Below, one piece after another: positions 1-9,092 of a stretch of 64,000 bases of DNA. Location: NCBI GenBank assembly GCA_936914905.1, contig CAKZGI010000288.1, positions 1-64,000 of the forward strand. The letters run 5' to 3'. The stretch is from an uncultured Trichormus sp. Lineage in GTDB: Bacteria; Cyanobacteriota; Cyanobacteriia; Cyanobacteriales; Nostocaceae. Position 1 is the stretch's first letter. Each line of letters opens with the position of its first letter. The notes beneath the pieces were generated by a model, which was not told the origin of the DNA, did no database searches, and saw only the letters and a program-made list of their open reading frames with translations. The translations under genes and the position numbers were made by a program.

Positions 1-277
1 TCCCTTCGTTGTGCTTATCTCAATGGTTTGCTTGCTATTTGAGTCTTTCTGCCAACATCTCGATGCTCCCAAGTAAAATCCCCAGACGATTTCTCAATTG
101 TTGACATTCCCTTCTCCCCAAAGAGAAAATCTCCTCAACCAGATTTATAACATCAAGCTGATTCCATTGTTGATGGAGTAACACATTAACCTATTGTTGA
201 GTCCTAGCATAAAAATCCCTTTCATAAAGATTTTCACCTTCTTGTAACTGTGCTTCTTCAATTTGCGGTGTTTGCAT
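1..277 (-). pseudogene. DUF29-family protein, degraded
   Basis: Read from ATG at 277 on the minus strand, the sequence begins MQTPQIEEAQLQEGENLYER and continues with pieces typical of the cyanobacterial DUF29 family: YERDFYARTQQ, then NLVEEIFSLGRRE and LGILLGSIEML. An in-frame TAG follows the DFYARTQQ segment, further stops occur around LAERLK, and the expected LKWQYQP-type continuation is lost. The window edge cuts the rest. DUF29 proteins are about 150 residues and their function is unknown. Recognition rests on the motif order only; the stops make it non-functional as read. Confidence 0.6.
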
Positions 278-361
278 AATCAAACCCTGTTCATGTGTAT
301 GATTTTATTATATCGTTCTTGCCTCTACGCTTTTGCTCCTCTGCGACTTTGCGCGAAACAA

Positions 362-1300
362 TTATTTGTCCTGAATCTCAGCATAAGCCTGATAAACACC
401 CTTCACATTATACCAATTCAAAAAGATCCGCGCAATTTCCAACGCCAACTGCGGCTTACCCAAATTAATCAACCACTGCAAAAATGGAGCCATAGTTTTT
501 TCATTCAACAACCCATTTAAAGAAAGAACTCCCCACAATAAACGATGAAACCAAGTCATTTGAATCATCATTTTTACTTCCCAAATCGGATGTTTTTGAT
601 AAAACAAAACTCCCATCCTTCCCCGTTGAATTTCTTGATCAATTAATTGAGGTATTTTTTGTAAACTAAATGCTGGATGCCAATGATAGCCAACAGCATC
701 AGGACATTTAATCAACTGCAAACCTAAATTCTTTAATCTCACACCTAACTCTAAATCTTCCCACCCATAAAGTTGAAACCCAGTATCAAATAAACCTGCT
801 TTTTCTAACCAATGTTTGGGAATAGCCACATTACCCGTAGCAAAAAAAGCCGCAGAAAAATCTGTGATTTTATAAGGTTCTGAAGTAGAATTTTCAAAAT
901 TACAGGTATTAATTACAGCACCATAGGTAAAAAAGCTGTCGCTTCCTAATTTCTCTCTTCCTTGTATTAAAGCATCTGTATGAGCTTTTAAGAAATTAGA
1001 CAAAACTACCAAATCACTATCAATAAAAATAATCATGTCTCCCAGTGCTTGTTCTACTCCCAAATTTCGCGCTGCAGCAGGTCCAGCATGATCTTGTTCA
1101 AAACAACGTACATGAGGAAACTCTTCTTTATGTTGTGCTAACCAGTTCAAAGTTTCATCAGTAGAACCATCATCGACTAAAACCACCTCATAACCTTGAA
1201 TAACGTTATCATCTCTCAATTGCTGTGACTCCAAAGCACGCAGGCATTTTTGCAAAATCGGTAGGCGATTATAAGTTGGAATTACAATACTAAAAAACAC
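362..1300 (-). CDS. Glycosyltransferase family 2
   Basis: A GT-A fold inverting glycosyltransferase expected to move a sugar from a nucleotide donor onto a surface-glycan or lipid acceptor at the cytoplasmic membrane. The N terminus has the family opening FFSIVIPTYNR, then VLVDDGSTDET (nucleotide binding), IIFIDSDLVV (DxD-type metal site) and GWEDLELGVRLKNLG (the ED motif carrying the likely catalytic base). I chose GTG at 1300, which puts the fold at the very N terminus and has a GGTG-type ribosome site; an upstream TTG at 1345 would add 15 residues. It stands alone, divergent from argG, about 12 kb from the main polysaccharide locus. Donor and acceptor cannot be told. Confidence 0.85.
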   Translation of the reverse strand: MFFSIVIPTYNRLPILQKCLRALESQQLRDDNVIQGYEVVLVDDGSTDETLNWLAQHKEEFPHVRCFEQDHAGPAAARNLGVEQALGDMIIFIDSDLVVLSNFLKAHTDALIQGREKLGSDSFFTYGAVINTCNFENSTSEPYKITDFSAAFFATGNVAIPKHWLEKAGLFDTGFQLYGWEDLELGVRLKNLGLQLIKCPDAVGYHWHPAFSLQKIPQLIDQEIQRGRMGVLFYQKHPIWEVKMMIQMTWFHRLLWGVLSLNGLLNEKTMAPFLQWLINLGKPQLALEIARIFLNWYNVKGVYQAYAEIQDK

Positions 1301-1426
1301 AGTTTCACCCAAAATGCAATTATTTATATTCTTAGAATAAGACAAATATCACCAGGTCATGGTTTCTTTATTTGGAATTGAGAATTTTTAATTAGATGCC
1401 TGTTGCATCATTATTAAAATATATAC

Positions 1427-1462
1427 TGTGTAGTCAGATATAATTGTGTAGTCAGATATAAT
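1427..1462. repeat. 18-bp perfect tandem duplication upstream of argG
   Basis: TGTGTAGTCAGATATAAT occurs twice head to tail at 1427-1444 and 1445-1462, directly before a potential upstream ATG at 1464. It lies in the space between the divergent GT2 gene and argG, so it duplicates leader or promoter DNA. Confidence 0.9.
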
Positions 1463-1499
1463 AATGACTCATTGTTTGTTTTCCCAACTGGAGAAACTG

Positions 1500-2699
1500 A
1501 TGGGTCGCGCCAAAAAGGTTGTCTTAGCATATTCTGGTGGAGTTGATACTTCTATTTGTATACCCTACTTGAAAAAAGAGTGGGGAGTTGAAGAGGTAAT
1601 TACCCTAGCAGCAGATTTAGGTCAGGGAGATGAATTAGAACCAGTGCGAGAAAAAGCTCTCAAATCTGGTGCAAGTGAATCCCTGGTAGCAGATGTCAAA
1701 AGGAGTTTCGTGACAGAGTATGCATTTCCGGCAATTCAAGCCAATGCTCTGTATGAAAATCGCTATCCTCTAGGAACAGCCCTAGCTAGACCGTTAATTG
1801 CTAAGATTCTGGTAGAAACAGCTCAAAAATACGGTGCTGATGCGATCGCTCACGGTTGCACAGGTAAAGGTAACGACCAAGTACGTTTTGATGTTTCCTG
1901 TACAACCCTCAATCCCAATCTGAAAATTCTCGCCCCAGCTAGAGAATGGGGAATGAGTCGAGAACAAACCATAGCTTATGGTGAACAATTTGGTATTCCT
2001 GCACCCGTGAAAAAATCCTCTCCCTACAGTATAGATAAAAACTTGCTTGGTCGCAGTATTGAAGCTGGTACGTTGGAAGATCCAGCAAATGAGCCACCAG
2101 AAGAAATCTATGAAATGACCAAAGCCATAGCAGATACTCCTAACGAACCAGAATATCTAGAAGTTGGCTTCCAAAAAGGTATTCCTACCACCATCAACGG
2201 TACATCCAAAAACCCTGTTGAATTAATTGAACAACTCAATCAAATCATAGGAAATCACGGTATTGGGAGGATTGACATCATTGAAAACCGCCTAGTAGGT
2301 ATCAAATCACGGGAAATCTACGAATCACCTGCAATGGTAGTTCTCATAAACGCCCACCGCGATTTAGAAAGCCTGACCTTAACAGCAGATGTTACTCAAT
2401 ATAAACGGGGCATTGAAGAAACTTACACCAAAATTGTATACAATGGACTTTGGTACAGCCCTCTCAAAGCTGCCTTAGATGCCTTTATTCAACAAACACA
2501 AGAGCAAGTTTCTGGTGTTGTGCGGTTAAAACTTTTCAAAGGTAACGCGACCATAGTTGGTCGCTGGAGTGATAATTCCCTTTACACTCCTGATTTAGCA
2601 ACCTACGGAGCAGAAGATCAATTCGATCACAAAGCTGCAGAAGGGTTTATCTACGTTTGGGGTCTACCTACCCGTATTTGGGCGCAGAGCAACAAATAA
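1500..2699 (+). CDS. argG: Argininosuccinate synthase
   Basis: Catalyses ATP-dependent condensation of citrulline and aspartate to argininosuccinate, the penultimate step of arginine synthesis, in the cytoplasm. The N terminus [17 protein letters not shown] carries the ATP-pyrophosphatase P-loop. [14 protein letters not shown] and [15 protein letters not shown] are conserved substrate-binding segments. The 399-residue product matches the usual length of about 400. I chose ATG at 1500, preceded by GGAG with a 6-nt spacer and giving the standard MGRAKK start; an in-frame ATG at 1464 would add 12 residues and lies against the tandem repeat. The gene converges on dedA with a strong hairpin between them. 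It appears intact. Confidence 0.97.
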   Translation: MGRAKKVVLAYSGGVDTSICIPYLKKEWGVEEVITLAADLGQGDELEPVREKALKSGASESLVADVKRSFVTEYAFPAIQANALYENRYPLGTALARPLIAKILVETAQKYGADAIAHGCTGKGNDQVRFDVSCTTLNPNLKILAPAREWGMSREQTIAYGEQFGIPAPVKKSSPYSIDKNLLGRSIEAGTLEDPANEPPEEIYEMTKAIADTPNEPEYLEVGFQKGIPTTINGTSKNPVELIEQLNQIIGNHGIGRIDIIENRLVGIKSREIYESPAMVVLINAHRDLESLTLTADVTQYKRGIEETYTKIVYNGLWYSPLKAALDAFIQQTQEQVSGVVRLKLFKGNATIVGRWSDNSLYTPDLATYGAEDQFDHKAAEGFIYVWGLPTRIWAQSNK

Positions 2700-2705
2700 A
2701 AAGCA

Positions 2706-2740
2706 GGGGACTAGGGAGAATATTTTTCTCCCTAGTCCCC
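2706..2740. terminator. Bidirectional hairpin between argG and dedA
   Basis: A perfect 15-bp stem (2706-2720 with 2726-2740) closes a TATTT loop, placed just after the argG stop and facing the end of the convergent dedA gene. It has no long U-run but is very stable and sits where a shared terminator is expected. The downstream text repeats part of the stem sequence (CCCAGTCCCTAGTCCCC), a low-complexity pattern common between cyanobacterial genes. Confidence 0.75.
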
Positions 2741-2752
2741 AGTACCCAGTCC

Positions 2753-3382
2753 CTAGTCCCCTGTTTGATGCTTAACTTGGCGGGATTCCCACCAAATAGG
2801 CACAACAATCACAGCCACTAGAATAAGTAACGCCAAAATAGCAAATTGACTTACCCAAGCAACTAATTGTTCTAGGGAAACAATTCTGCCAGCAAAGAAA
2901 GCTAACGTCACCATTACACCAGCCCAGGCAGTTGCCCCTGCTAAATTATATACCAAGAATTTCCCAAAGGGCATTTCAGCTATACCAGCAAGTGGCGATG
3001 CAAAAATCCTCAGTAAGGCGAAAAAGCGACCAAAAAATACAGCCTTAGCAGCATTTTCACTAAATTGATCTTTAATACTTAATAGTCGTGCTTCAGATAT
3101 GCGGAATATCTTTCCAACTTGTAGCAGGAAAGGCCAACCACCAACCCTACCAATCCAATAACCGCAATTACCGCCAATTACAGCACCTGTAACAGCGTCA
3201 CCCAGAACAAGCCAGTAATTAAGTTCATCACTACCAGCTAAGAAACCACCTACTAGAGTCACGGTTTCACCGGGAAGAGGAATGCCCAAATTCTCTAGCA
3301 AAATTCCCAAAAAAATTGCCCAATAGCCGTAAGATTGAGCAAAATCTTGGATGTTTTCTAGTGAAATTAGCTCAAAAGACAT
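2753..3382 (-). CDS. DedA-family inner-membrane protein
   Basis: Member of the DedA/SNARE-associated (PF09335) family, polytopic membrane proteins that act as lipid carrier scramblases or flippases and support envelope integrity. The 209-residue product shows the family segment NLGIPLPGETVTLVGGFLAG near residue 32, followed by GGNCGYWIGR and the arginine-bearing FFGRFFALLRIFASPLAG, then membrane segments up to the C terminus, which ends in a basic tail. Length and motif order are normal. It ends against argG and begins after a 418-bp gap that also precedes the divergent STAS gene. The lipid it handles is not deducible. Confidence 0.88.
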   Translation of the reverse strand: MSFELISLENIQDFAQSYGYWAIFLGILLENLGIPLPGETVTLVGGFLAGSDELNYWLVLGDAVTGAVIGGNCGYWIGRVGGWPFLLQVGKIFRISEARLLSIKDQFSENAAKAVFFGRFFALLRIFASPLAGIAEMPFGKFLVYNLAGATAWAGVMVTLAFFAGRIVSLEQLVAWVSQFAILALLILVAVIVVPIWWESRQVKHQTGD

Positions 3383-3800
3383 CCAGCACCGCCGACTTTA
3401 CAAATTTTTACGTTTAGTATATCTTGGCTTGTTTATGGTGAGAGTGTCAATCAAAATGCGACAAAAAATCATTTGTTTTCTGTTTGATCTGCAAAACTCA
3501 GATTTTCTTATGAAAAAGTCATAAAAATATATAAAAGTATATAAAAGTTATAAAAATTTCAGAATAGTTAAATTCCCTACCGAAACACTGAAGCATTAAT
3601 GCTTATACTGGAGTTATCTATCAGAAATTATACGTTGTCATTTCTGTATCAGATCGTATCAACTATAATTGCATTAAGTCCCGAAGAATCGGGTGAAAAC
3701 AGTAATTACACTGTTAAAACTTAATCAGTAGTGATGTAATATCCCTTCTTTTAAGGTTTCAAAGGTTTCAAATGCCCAGTTCAACTACCTAGTTAAATTT
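3383..3800. other. Intergenic region between divergent dedA and STAS gene
   Basis: 418 bp, strongly AT-rich, with runs such as AAAATATATAAAAGTATATAAAAG near 3520-3545 split among short near-repeats. A small CCCGA/TCGGG hairpin lies near 3680-3693, an AACAGT/ACTGTT one near 3700-3715, and AAGGTTTCA is doubled near 3755. It presumably holds both promoters. No gene seen. Confidence 0.5.
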
Positions 3801-4154
3801 ATGACTCTTACACAAGAACGCCAGGTTATTTTGTTCAAACCACAAGCAAGTATAGACTTAGAAGTTGCTACGGCCTTGAGCAAAGAGATGGCTGGAGTAA
3901 CCCCCCTCTCTAACCAGCTTTGGGTTATTGATCTAGCAGAAGTTGATTTTATGGATAGTTCTGGTTTAGTTCCTCTTGTCCAAGCACTAAAAACGGTGCG
4001 TCAAATAGGTTGTCGTTTGGTTCTTTGCAATGTGCATGCTCCTGTAAGATTAATTTTGGAACTTACTCATCTAGATTCAGTGTTTGAGATAGTTAACAAT
4101 TACGAAGATATATTGTCTAGCATCAATGAGCAAAGTCTCGTAAAAGCAGGCTAA
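3801..4154 (+). CDS. STAS-domain anti-sigma factor antagonist-like protein
   Basis: A single-domain STAS protein of 117 residues. The core VIDLAEVDFMDSSGLVPLVQ holds the DSSG loop whose serine is phosphorylated by an anti-sigma-type kinase in SpoIIAA-like partner switching, followed by a helix and the LCNVHAPVRLILELTHLDSVFEI half. Such proteins bind an anti-sigma factor or kinase when dephosphorylated; which partner applies here is unknown, as no RsbW-like kinase lies nearby. It is monocistronic, with AT-rich DNA on both sides. Confidence 0.85.
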   Translation: MTLTQERQVILFKPQASIDLEVATALSKEMAGVTPLSNQLWVIDLAEVDFMDSSGLVPLVQALKTVRQIGCRLVLCNVHAPVRLILELTHLDSVFEIVNNYEDILSSINEQSLVKAG

Positions 4155-4517
4155 AGCTCGATTTTTCTCAGAAAAAATTAGCCAGGTTAAACAACATCTT
4201 TGATTTTTTCACTTTGTTAGCAAATTACCCAATATGATTACCGTTTAAGTCCTCAATCTAGGAAGCTAAATCTCTATTTAACCTAAAAAATCCCTAGTAA
4301 CACAAGGCGGAATTCAAATTCAAAATGACTATGATGTCAGGTTTTCAACAGTTTCAAATGGGTGGTTTATTTACTCCGTGCCGTACTAGGTTAACTAGAG
4401 GTTTAGCAACTAGGTTTTAAAAATGCAACTAACAACATTCAAAATTAAAACAATTAAAAATTGTTTGCGTCACGGATACAAAATATCATTTCAAACCTCT
4501 TGTTCCCTGTCGTAAAT
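4155..4517. other. Intergenic region with one possible 31-codon ORF
   Basis: 363 bp between the STAS gene and the convergent coiled-coil gene. The only notable item is a short forward ORF at 4325-4420 starting MTMMSGFQQFQMGGLF and ending TRLTRGLATRF. It has no convincing ribosome site and I do not recognise it, so I do not call it a gene. Confidence 0.4.
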
Positions 4518-5078
4518 TTACGCATTTTGAGGAGCAGATATACTGCTTTGTCCAGATATAGAACTAGAGAAATTTGGTAAGTCTATACCACTATGACTTG
4601 CGTGCCGTGTCTTTAGTGCTAACCGATAACTTACACTTTGTAGTTCAGCTTGTAGTTGGCGATTTTCTCGCTGTAGTATTGCTACTTTATCTCTCACTGG
4701 AGTCATCCTCTCCTCAAATTTCCGACGGTAAATTTGCGGTAATTCTTGGACTACTTGCTCCAACATGCGACTACGATCAGTGAGTTCTTGAACTGATTGT
4801 CGCAATTGGTGAATTTCCGAGTCACGAGATGTAATTTCCTCTTGATAGAAAGTTACTTGCTGTTCGATAGCTTGAAGTTGTTCTCTTAAAGCTTCTAATT
4901 GACTTAAATCGCACTCGGTTTCAGGCCGTTGAGGGATAAAATGGGTATTTCCCTTTACCAGACGGAACAGTTCTTGAGATAACTGTTGCACTAATTGGTC
5001 TCTAAGTTGCAACTCTTGACGCAACTGGGATACTTCAGTTGATAGAGCTTGGATATTGGGGGTGTCAGATTGGCTCAC
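4518..5078 (-). CDS. Conserved coiled-coil protein of unknown function
   Basis: A 186-residue, hydrophilic, glutamine- and glutamate-rich protein. Long heptad stretches predict coiled coils at about residues 10-45, 60-105 and 125-155; the C-terminal 30 residues are serine-rich and probably disordered. No signal peptide or membrane segment is visible. It lies just downstream of rpsF on the same strand (308-bp gap). I recognise no characterised family; a cytoskeletal or scaffold role would be a guess from coiled coils alone. The start ATG at 5078 gives MSQSDTPNIQ. Confidence 0.75.
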   Translation of the reverse strand: MSQSDTPNIQALSTEVSQLRQELQLRDQLVQQLSQELFRLVKGNTHFIPQRPETECDLSQLEALREQLQAIEQQVTFYQEEITSRDSEIHQLRQSVQELTDRSRMLEQVVQELPQIYRRKFEERMTPVRDKVAILQRENRQLQAELQSVSYRLALKTRHASHSGIDLPNFSSSISGQSSISAPQNA

Positions 5079-5348
5079 AGTGGCTTACATCTCTTAAGTA
5101 TGATTGCGATAATAGTCTGTAAAATAAATTCACGATTTATGCTGAACTGTTTTTTCCTATACATGATAAGTTAGGGGAAAAACACTTACTGCACTATTTT
5201 ATGAAAAAAATACCGCAATTAAGAGAAATTGACAACTGTTCAAATATGCAAATTTATCTAAAATTACTGATATTTGGCGTTTGAAGTCTTAAATATTACT
5301 GTATAGCAAGCAATATATCTATGATAGAAAAAATATTGGTAGGCTTTT

Positions 5349-5377
5349 AGTGAGGAATTATTCAGGAATTCCCCACT
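5349..5377 (-). terminator. Hairpin downstream of rpsF
   Basis: On the minus strand AGTGGGGAATT pairs with AATTCCTCACT (one G-T pair) about 10 bp past the rpsF stop. There is no clear U-run, so it may be a stabilising 3' hairpin rather than a terminator. The remaining 5079-5348 is AT-rich with nothing else recognised. Confidence 0.5.
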
Positions 5378-5386
5378 TAGCAGCTT

Positions 5387-5713
5387 TTAGGCTGTTACAG
5401 CTTCTTTAGCTGTTTTATCTTCACGCACTACTTGCTTAGTTGTCATGTAGCGAATTACTTCTTCACTGAGTCTCATGGCACGTTCTACGGGTGCGATCGC
5501 AGTTGCTGGGGCTGTATAATTAAATTGGATGTAGATGCCGTCACGATGCCGACTGATTTCATAAGCAAGACGACGTTTACCGCGATTTTGAATTTCGATA
5601 TTCTGAGCGCCTTGCTCAGTTAATAAGTTCTGATATTTAGCAACAGCCTGCTCTACTTGCTCATCTCCCAAATCAGGACGGAAAATGTACATTGTCTCGT
5701 AAACGGTCGTCAT
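5387..5713 (-). CDS. rpsF: 30S ribosomal protein S6
   Basis: Small-subunit ribosomal protein that pairs with S18 on the platform of the 30S particle and binds 16S rRNA. The 108-residue product opens with the family signature [18 protein letters not shown] and has [22 protein letters not shown] and [15 protein letters not shown] in the expected order, with a short acidic/basic tail. The length is normal for cyanobacteria. It is encoded alone here, without the rpsR-ssb partners seen in many bacteria. Confidence 0.97.
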   Translation of the reverse strand: MTTVYETMYIFRPDLGDEQVEQAVAKYQNLLTEQGAQNIEIQNRGKRRLAYEISRHRDGIYIQFNYTAPATAIAPVERAMRLSEEVIRYMTTKQVVREDKTAKEAVTA

Positions 5714-6085
5714 ATATTTCTAGTCACCTTATGGACAAAAAGGCTGCTGATGCTAATGTATACAGGTATTATCTCAACACTGCTGGTACAAGTTAACATC
5801 TGAAGCAACAAGGAATACTATATTAACACAATTAACAGCAAGATAAACTTTTATGCTAGTTTTAATCCCTGGAGTTCTGGAGTTAAACGTCTTTAACTCT
5901 GGCCTCTAACGTAGTTCCCAAGGTACTTAATCTGGTCAGATGAGGGGTTTTCAAGCTCCCGCCTTTAGGCTTGAGGTGTTTGATGGAATTTTTAGCATTT
6001 ATCCTATAATCTTACCAGTTTTCAATTTAAATCATTAAGCCAAATCAACCGAAATTTGGATCTTTTAAGGATATTTATCAAGGTT
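5714..6085. other. Intergenic region with a possible IS200/IS605-type hairpin relic
   Basis: 372 bp between divergent rpsF and the FAH-family gene. Around 5947-5978 the sequence TTTTCAAGCTCCCGCC followed by TTTAGGCTTGAGG resembles the degenerate terminal hairpins left by IS200/IS605 elements in cyanobacteria. The match is by eye and weak. Otherwise only AT-rich promoter DNA is seen. Confidence 0.35.
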
Positions 6086-6859
6086 ATGGCGCAACGCTAT
6101 GTGCGAGTTCAGAGTCAAGAAGGCAAAATTTACTATGGGTTGCTCCAACTATCATTCAACGTGGAAGTTTTAGATGCTCCACCTTGGTTGGATGGTCAAG
6201 CCAGCGATTTAATTTTGGAACCAGACAAATACCAAATTCTGGCTCCTTGTTCTCCTTCCAAAATTGTGGCGGTAGGTAAGAATTATGCTGACCATGCAGT
6301 AGAGATGGGAACTTCTGTACCTGCTGAACCATTGATATTCTTCAAACCGCCTACATCTTTAATCGCTTCGGAAAGAGAAATTAAGTATCCTCCGCAGTCG
6401 CAAAGAGTAGACTATGAAGGCGAGTTAGCATTGGTAATAGGTGATCGCACCTGTGACTGTACACCAGAAGAAGCCCAAAGCAAAATTTGGGGTTACACCA
6501 TAGCCAATGATGTCACAGCCAGGGATTTACAAAAAAAAGATGCTCAATGGACACGAGCCAAAGGTTTTGATACATTCTGTCCTTTAGGCCCTTGGATTGT
6601 CCGAGAATTAAATCCAGGAGCCAGATTGCAGACCTTTTTAAATGACGACTCCCATCCAGTCCAATCTGCCTATATTGATCAGATGGTTTTCTCACCAGAT
6701 TTTTTAGTGTCTTATATTAGTCAAGTGATGACACTATTACCTGGGGATGTGGTGCTAACAGGTACACCATTTGGTGTGGGTCCATTAAACGTAGGCGATC
6801 TCGTTCGAGTAGAAATAGAAGGTATTGGTCGCCTAGAAAATAGTGTGATAAACCGTTAA
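6086..6859 (+). CDS. Fumarylacetoacetate hydrolase-family protein
   Basis: Member of the FAH superfamily, divalent-metal enzymes that cleave or isomerise carbon-carbon bonds in beta-keto acids (acylpyruvate hydrolase, oxaloacetate decarboxylase/tautomerase and related reactions). KIVAVGKNYADHAVEMG marks the start of the catalytic domain after about 65 residues; VDYEGELALVIG supplies metal-binding acidic residues; RDLQKKDAQWTRAKGFDTFCPLGPW and GDVVLTGTPFGVG complete the site. ATG at 6086 gives the MAQRYVRVQS start I expect for the cyanobacterial group (257 residues); an in-frame ATG at 6056 would add ten. The exact substrate cannot be assigned. Confidence 0.88.
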   Translation: MAQRYVRVQSQEGKIYYGLLQLSFNVEVLDAPPWLDGQASDLILEPDKYQILAPCSPSKIVAVGKNYADHAVEMGTSVPAEPLIFFKPPTSLIASEREIKYPPQSQRVDYEGELALVIGDRTCDCTPEEAQSKIWGYTIANDVTARDLQKKDAQWTRAKGFDTFCPLGPWIVRELNPGARLQTFLNDDSHPVQSAYIDQMVFSPDFLVSYISQVMTLLPGDVVLTGTPFGVGPLNVGDLVRVEIEGIGRLENSVINR

Positions 6860-6862
6860 CCT

Positions 6863-7342
6863 CTAACGCACTTGCAGATAAACAGCATCAGAAATTGCTG
6901 GAATTTCCGCATAGCGTCCCATCAGAGACTGGAACACAGAATAAACAACAGATGCCACAATACCTAAAAATATAGTATTGGCTAGAGTTTCTATGGCAAA
7001 ACCAGTACCAGGAATCGGAGTTAAAATTCGCAGTAGGATGGAACATAAAAATATCACAATATCTAAAAGAATTGCCTGCATTGTGTTAAAACGAATGAAA
7101 TGACTGACTTTTTCGTTTCTCACCACCAAGATGAACAAGGCAAAAAACAGAATTATTTGACCAATTTGCCCTATACCAGCGTAAATTTTTTGCACTGGTT
7201 GCAGTGGTAGAAGCAGTATTGCCAATACAGGAAACTGTTGAAGCAAAGAGCTACTAAAGAGCAGACTGTCAATTAAAGGTAGCAAATACGGCAAACAGGC
7301 GAAAATTCGGTCACGAACAGTTGTTGATCCGCGCCAAGACAT
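6863..7342 (-). CDS. Tic20/Ycf60-like membrane protein
   Basis: A 159-residue protein with four predicted transmembrane helices and the Tic20-family layout: RDRIFACLPYLLPLIDSLLFS, a middle hydrophobic pair, FIRFNTMQAILLDIVIFL, and a last helix before YAEIPAISDAVYLQVR. Plastid Tic20 belongs to the inner-envelope import machinery; the role of the cyanobacterial homologues is not settled. It ends only 3 bp from the convergent FAH gene, so the two share a terminator-free junction. Start at 7342 (MSWRGSTTVRDR) is the usual one. Confidence 0.87.
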   Translation of the reverse strand: MSWRGSTTVRDRIFACLPYLLPLIDSLLFSSSLLQQFPVLAILLLPLQPVQKIYAGIGQIGQIILFFALFILVVRNEKVSHFIRFNTMQAILLDIVIFLCSILLRILTPIPGTGFAIETLANTIFLGIVASVVYSVFQSLMGRYAEIPAISDAVYLQVR

Positions 7343-7423
7343 AGTAAATTCTCCTATGGCTAAATTTCAATAGCTATTTGACCATAGGATAACGCAATTG
7401 CTTGATATTGCTAGAAAATTAGA

Positions 7424-7621
7424 TTACTTTATATGGGCAATCCTAAAACCCATCATACACTCATACTGTTCTGACCGCTGTTCAGCAAATTTGCGAATAG
7501 CTTGACCACAGCGAAGTTGACCCCCATACCACCGAGGCTCTCCACTGTTACTAGCCAACACACAAGATTGGCAAACCTGCTCAGGAGCAAATATTTGATC
7601 ATCCATTAAAATGACTAGCAT
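7424..7621 (-). CDS. Small conserved cysteine-containing protein, unknown function
   Basis: A 65-residue protein, MLVILMDDQIFAPEQVCQSC at its start, with four cysteines (CQSC pair, LRCGQ, YECMM). The first pair plus the later ones could bind metal or form disulfides. A very strong ribosome site (GAGGAGGT, 6-nt spacer) precedes ATG at 7621, which argues for real translation. It lies upstream of, and in the same direction as, the Tic20-like gene. I recognise it only as a cyanobacterial hypothetical protein. Confidence 0.65.
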   Translation of the reverse strand: MLVILMDDQIFAPEQVCQSCVLASNSGEPRWYGGQLRCGQAIRKFAEQRSEQYECMMGFRIAHIK

Positions 7622-8336
7622 GCAAATACCTCCTCTAAGTCCTCATTTCTGCCCACATTTGATCCCAGGGACGATATGAGTATATGCGGCAAGGAAGTTT
7701 TCAAGCTGTGTGCTATCTAAACTTTGTCAATTTTGGTAATTTTCTGTGGACAAGAAAGCCAAGAAATCCACCTCCATTGATATTTTTAGCATCAAGCTAG
7801 AAACGTAGCCAATAGCAAATTTTTGCTAAATCCACCTTGATTCATTGTATATGATATTTTTTAGATATTTATTGTTGTTAGTCAAAATTAATACTGAGAT
7901 TTTCATAATTGGTTATTTACAGGCAGAATATCAAGAACTAGTATCTGGTCTATGATTTAAATCACAAAATATAGTCAAATATATTCAGATATAATCAATT
8001 GTGTTATACTAAGCAATACCGTCGCCAAAATACGAGGGTGAGTTGATGATGCTTTAACCATTAACTCCCATTTCTTTGAGGCTTGGCAAACACAATCAGT
8101 CTTAAAAATTCCTTCCAGGTTTCCTACAAGGGTTTTTTAACGTATTAACTGCAGTATAAGGGTTTGAGATTCCAAACTACCTTTTGAGCAAAAAGCTTAT
8201 GTGTGTTTAATTCTGCCGATTTTGCCAAAATTTTTGTAGCCTTTTATTTTGGCTAAGGTCTTGACTAAGAGACTGAAATTATCTGAACTATGCGAAATCG
8301 AAAGGAATAAGTTACCAGACTGCCTGGAGAATGTAG
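7622..8336. other. Intergenic region, probable decayed DNA
   Basis: About 715 bp without an intact reading frame on either strand. It precedes an IS607 resolvase relic and may include lost parts of that element or of an older gene, but I can align nothing in it. No TnpB or helix-turn-helix segment was recognised. Confidence 0.4.
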
Positions 8337-8853
8337 AAAAGTGAAGAACTGAAAGCTTCCCAACTACCAAGAGGTACAGTAATTGTAGACACAGACAAAA
8401 CTGTTGAAGGCGTAGTTATCTATGCTCGTGTTTCTAGCGCAGAAAACAAATGTAACCTTGATAGCCAAACAGCAAAGATTGAAAAAACATTGTGAAGCTA
8501 AAGGTTATCAAATTACAGGAATTGTCCAATAAGTAGGGAGTGGAGTAAACGATAATCGAAAAAAACTAATAACATTATTAAATCAAGACAACTATCATCG
8601 GATAGTGGTAGAACACAAAGACCGTTTAATTAGAATAGGTTTAAATTATCTAAAAGTCTTACTGAATAAACAAGGCAAAGATATTGACGTAGTAAATCTT
8701 GCCGAAGAGGAAACAGAAGATATCTTAACAGAAGATATCTTAAAGGATTTTGTGTCAATCATTACTAGTTTTTGTGCAAGAATTTACGGTTCACATCGGA
8801 GAGAACAAAAAACAGAGTGTATTGTTAGATGCCTGGAGTCAGAATCCGATTAG
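8337..8853 (+). pseudogene. IS607-family serine resolvase (TnpA), degraded
   Basis: Translating with frame changes gives LPRGTVIVDTDKTVEGVVIY, then ARVSSAENKCNLDSQTAKIE, CEAKGYQITGIV, VGSGVNDNRKKL and VVEHKDRL. This is the catalytic resolvase domain of IS607 TnpA, with the YARVSS serine. The reading breaks near 8490 (frameshift at EKTL/KHCEAKG) and again at a TAA before VGSG; the 3' 82 codons (8605-8853) remain open. A 15-bp in-frame tandem duplication at 8713-8742 repeats TEDIL. The N-terminal DNA-binding domain and any partner tnpB are absent, so the element is dead. Confidence 0.85.
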
Positions 8854-8870
8854 TAGAAAGACACATAATT

Positions 8871-8911
8871 AAAAATAGGTAACACTCTCTTTAACAGTGT
8901 TACCTATTTTT
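8871..8911. terminator. Strong hairpin after the IS607 relic
   Basis: A perfect 16-bp inverted repeat (AAAAATAGGTAACACT at 8871-8886 against 8896-8911) with a 9-nt loop, A-rich on one side and ending in TTTTT on the other. It would work as a terminator in the forward direction and nearly as well in reverse; it may be the resolvase's own terminator or an element end. Confidence 0.75.
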
Positions 8912-8936
8912 GTCGTCAAGCATTCACAAACAGCTT

Positions 8937-8968
8937 GCTGATACATGAAAATGCTGATACATGAAAAT
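8937..8968. repeat. 16-bp perfect tandem duplication
   Basis: GCTGATACATGAAAAT is repeated exactly at 8937-8952 and 8953-8968, in the leader region upstream of glyA. The rest of 8969-9092 appears to be promoter and leader. Confidence 0.9.
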
Positions 8969-9092
8969 ATTGATTAGCTTGGTGTTGAATAATGAAGTTA
9001 AGAGTCAAGAAAATTAAAATAAGAGTTATAACACAGTTAATACTGTACTGAGAAAATCTCAGATTTCACCAATTTCTACAAGGATAAATAAT

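Noticed and set aside
4325-4420. 31-codon ORF that could be a short signalling peptide
   Set aside because: It has an arginine-rich end but no RGSGR-type motif, no ribosome site and no known relative, so it is not supported as a gene.
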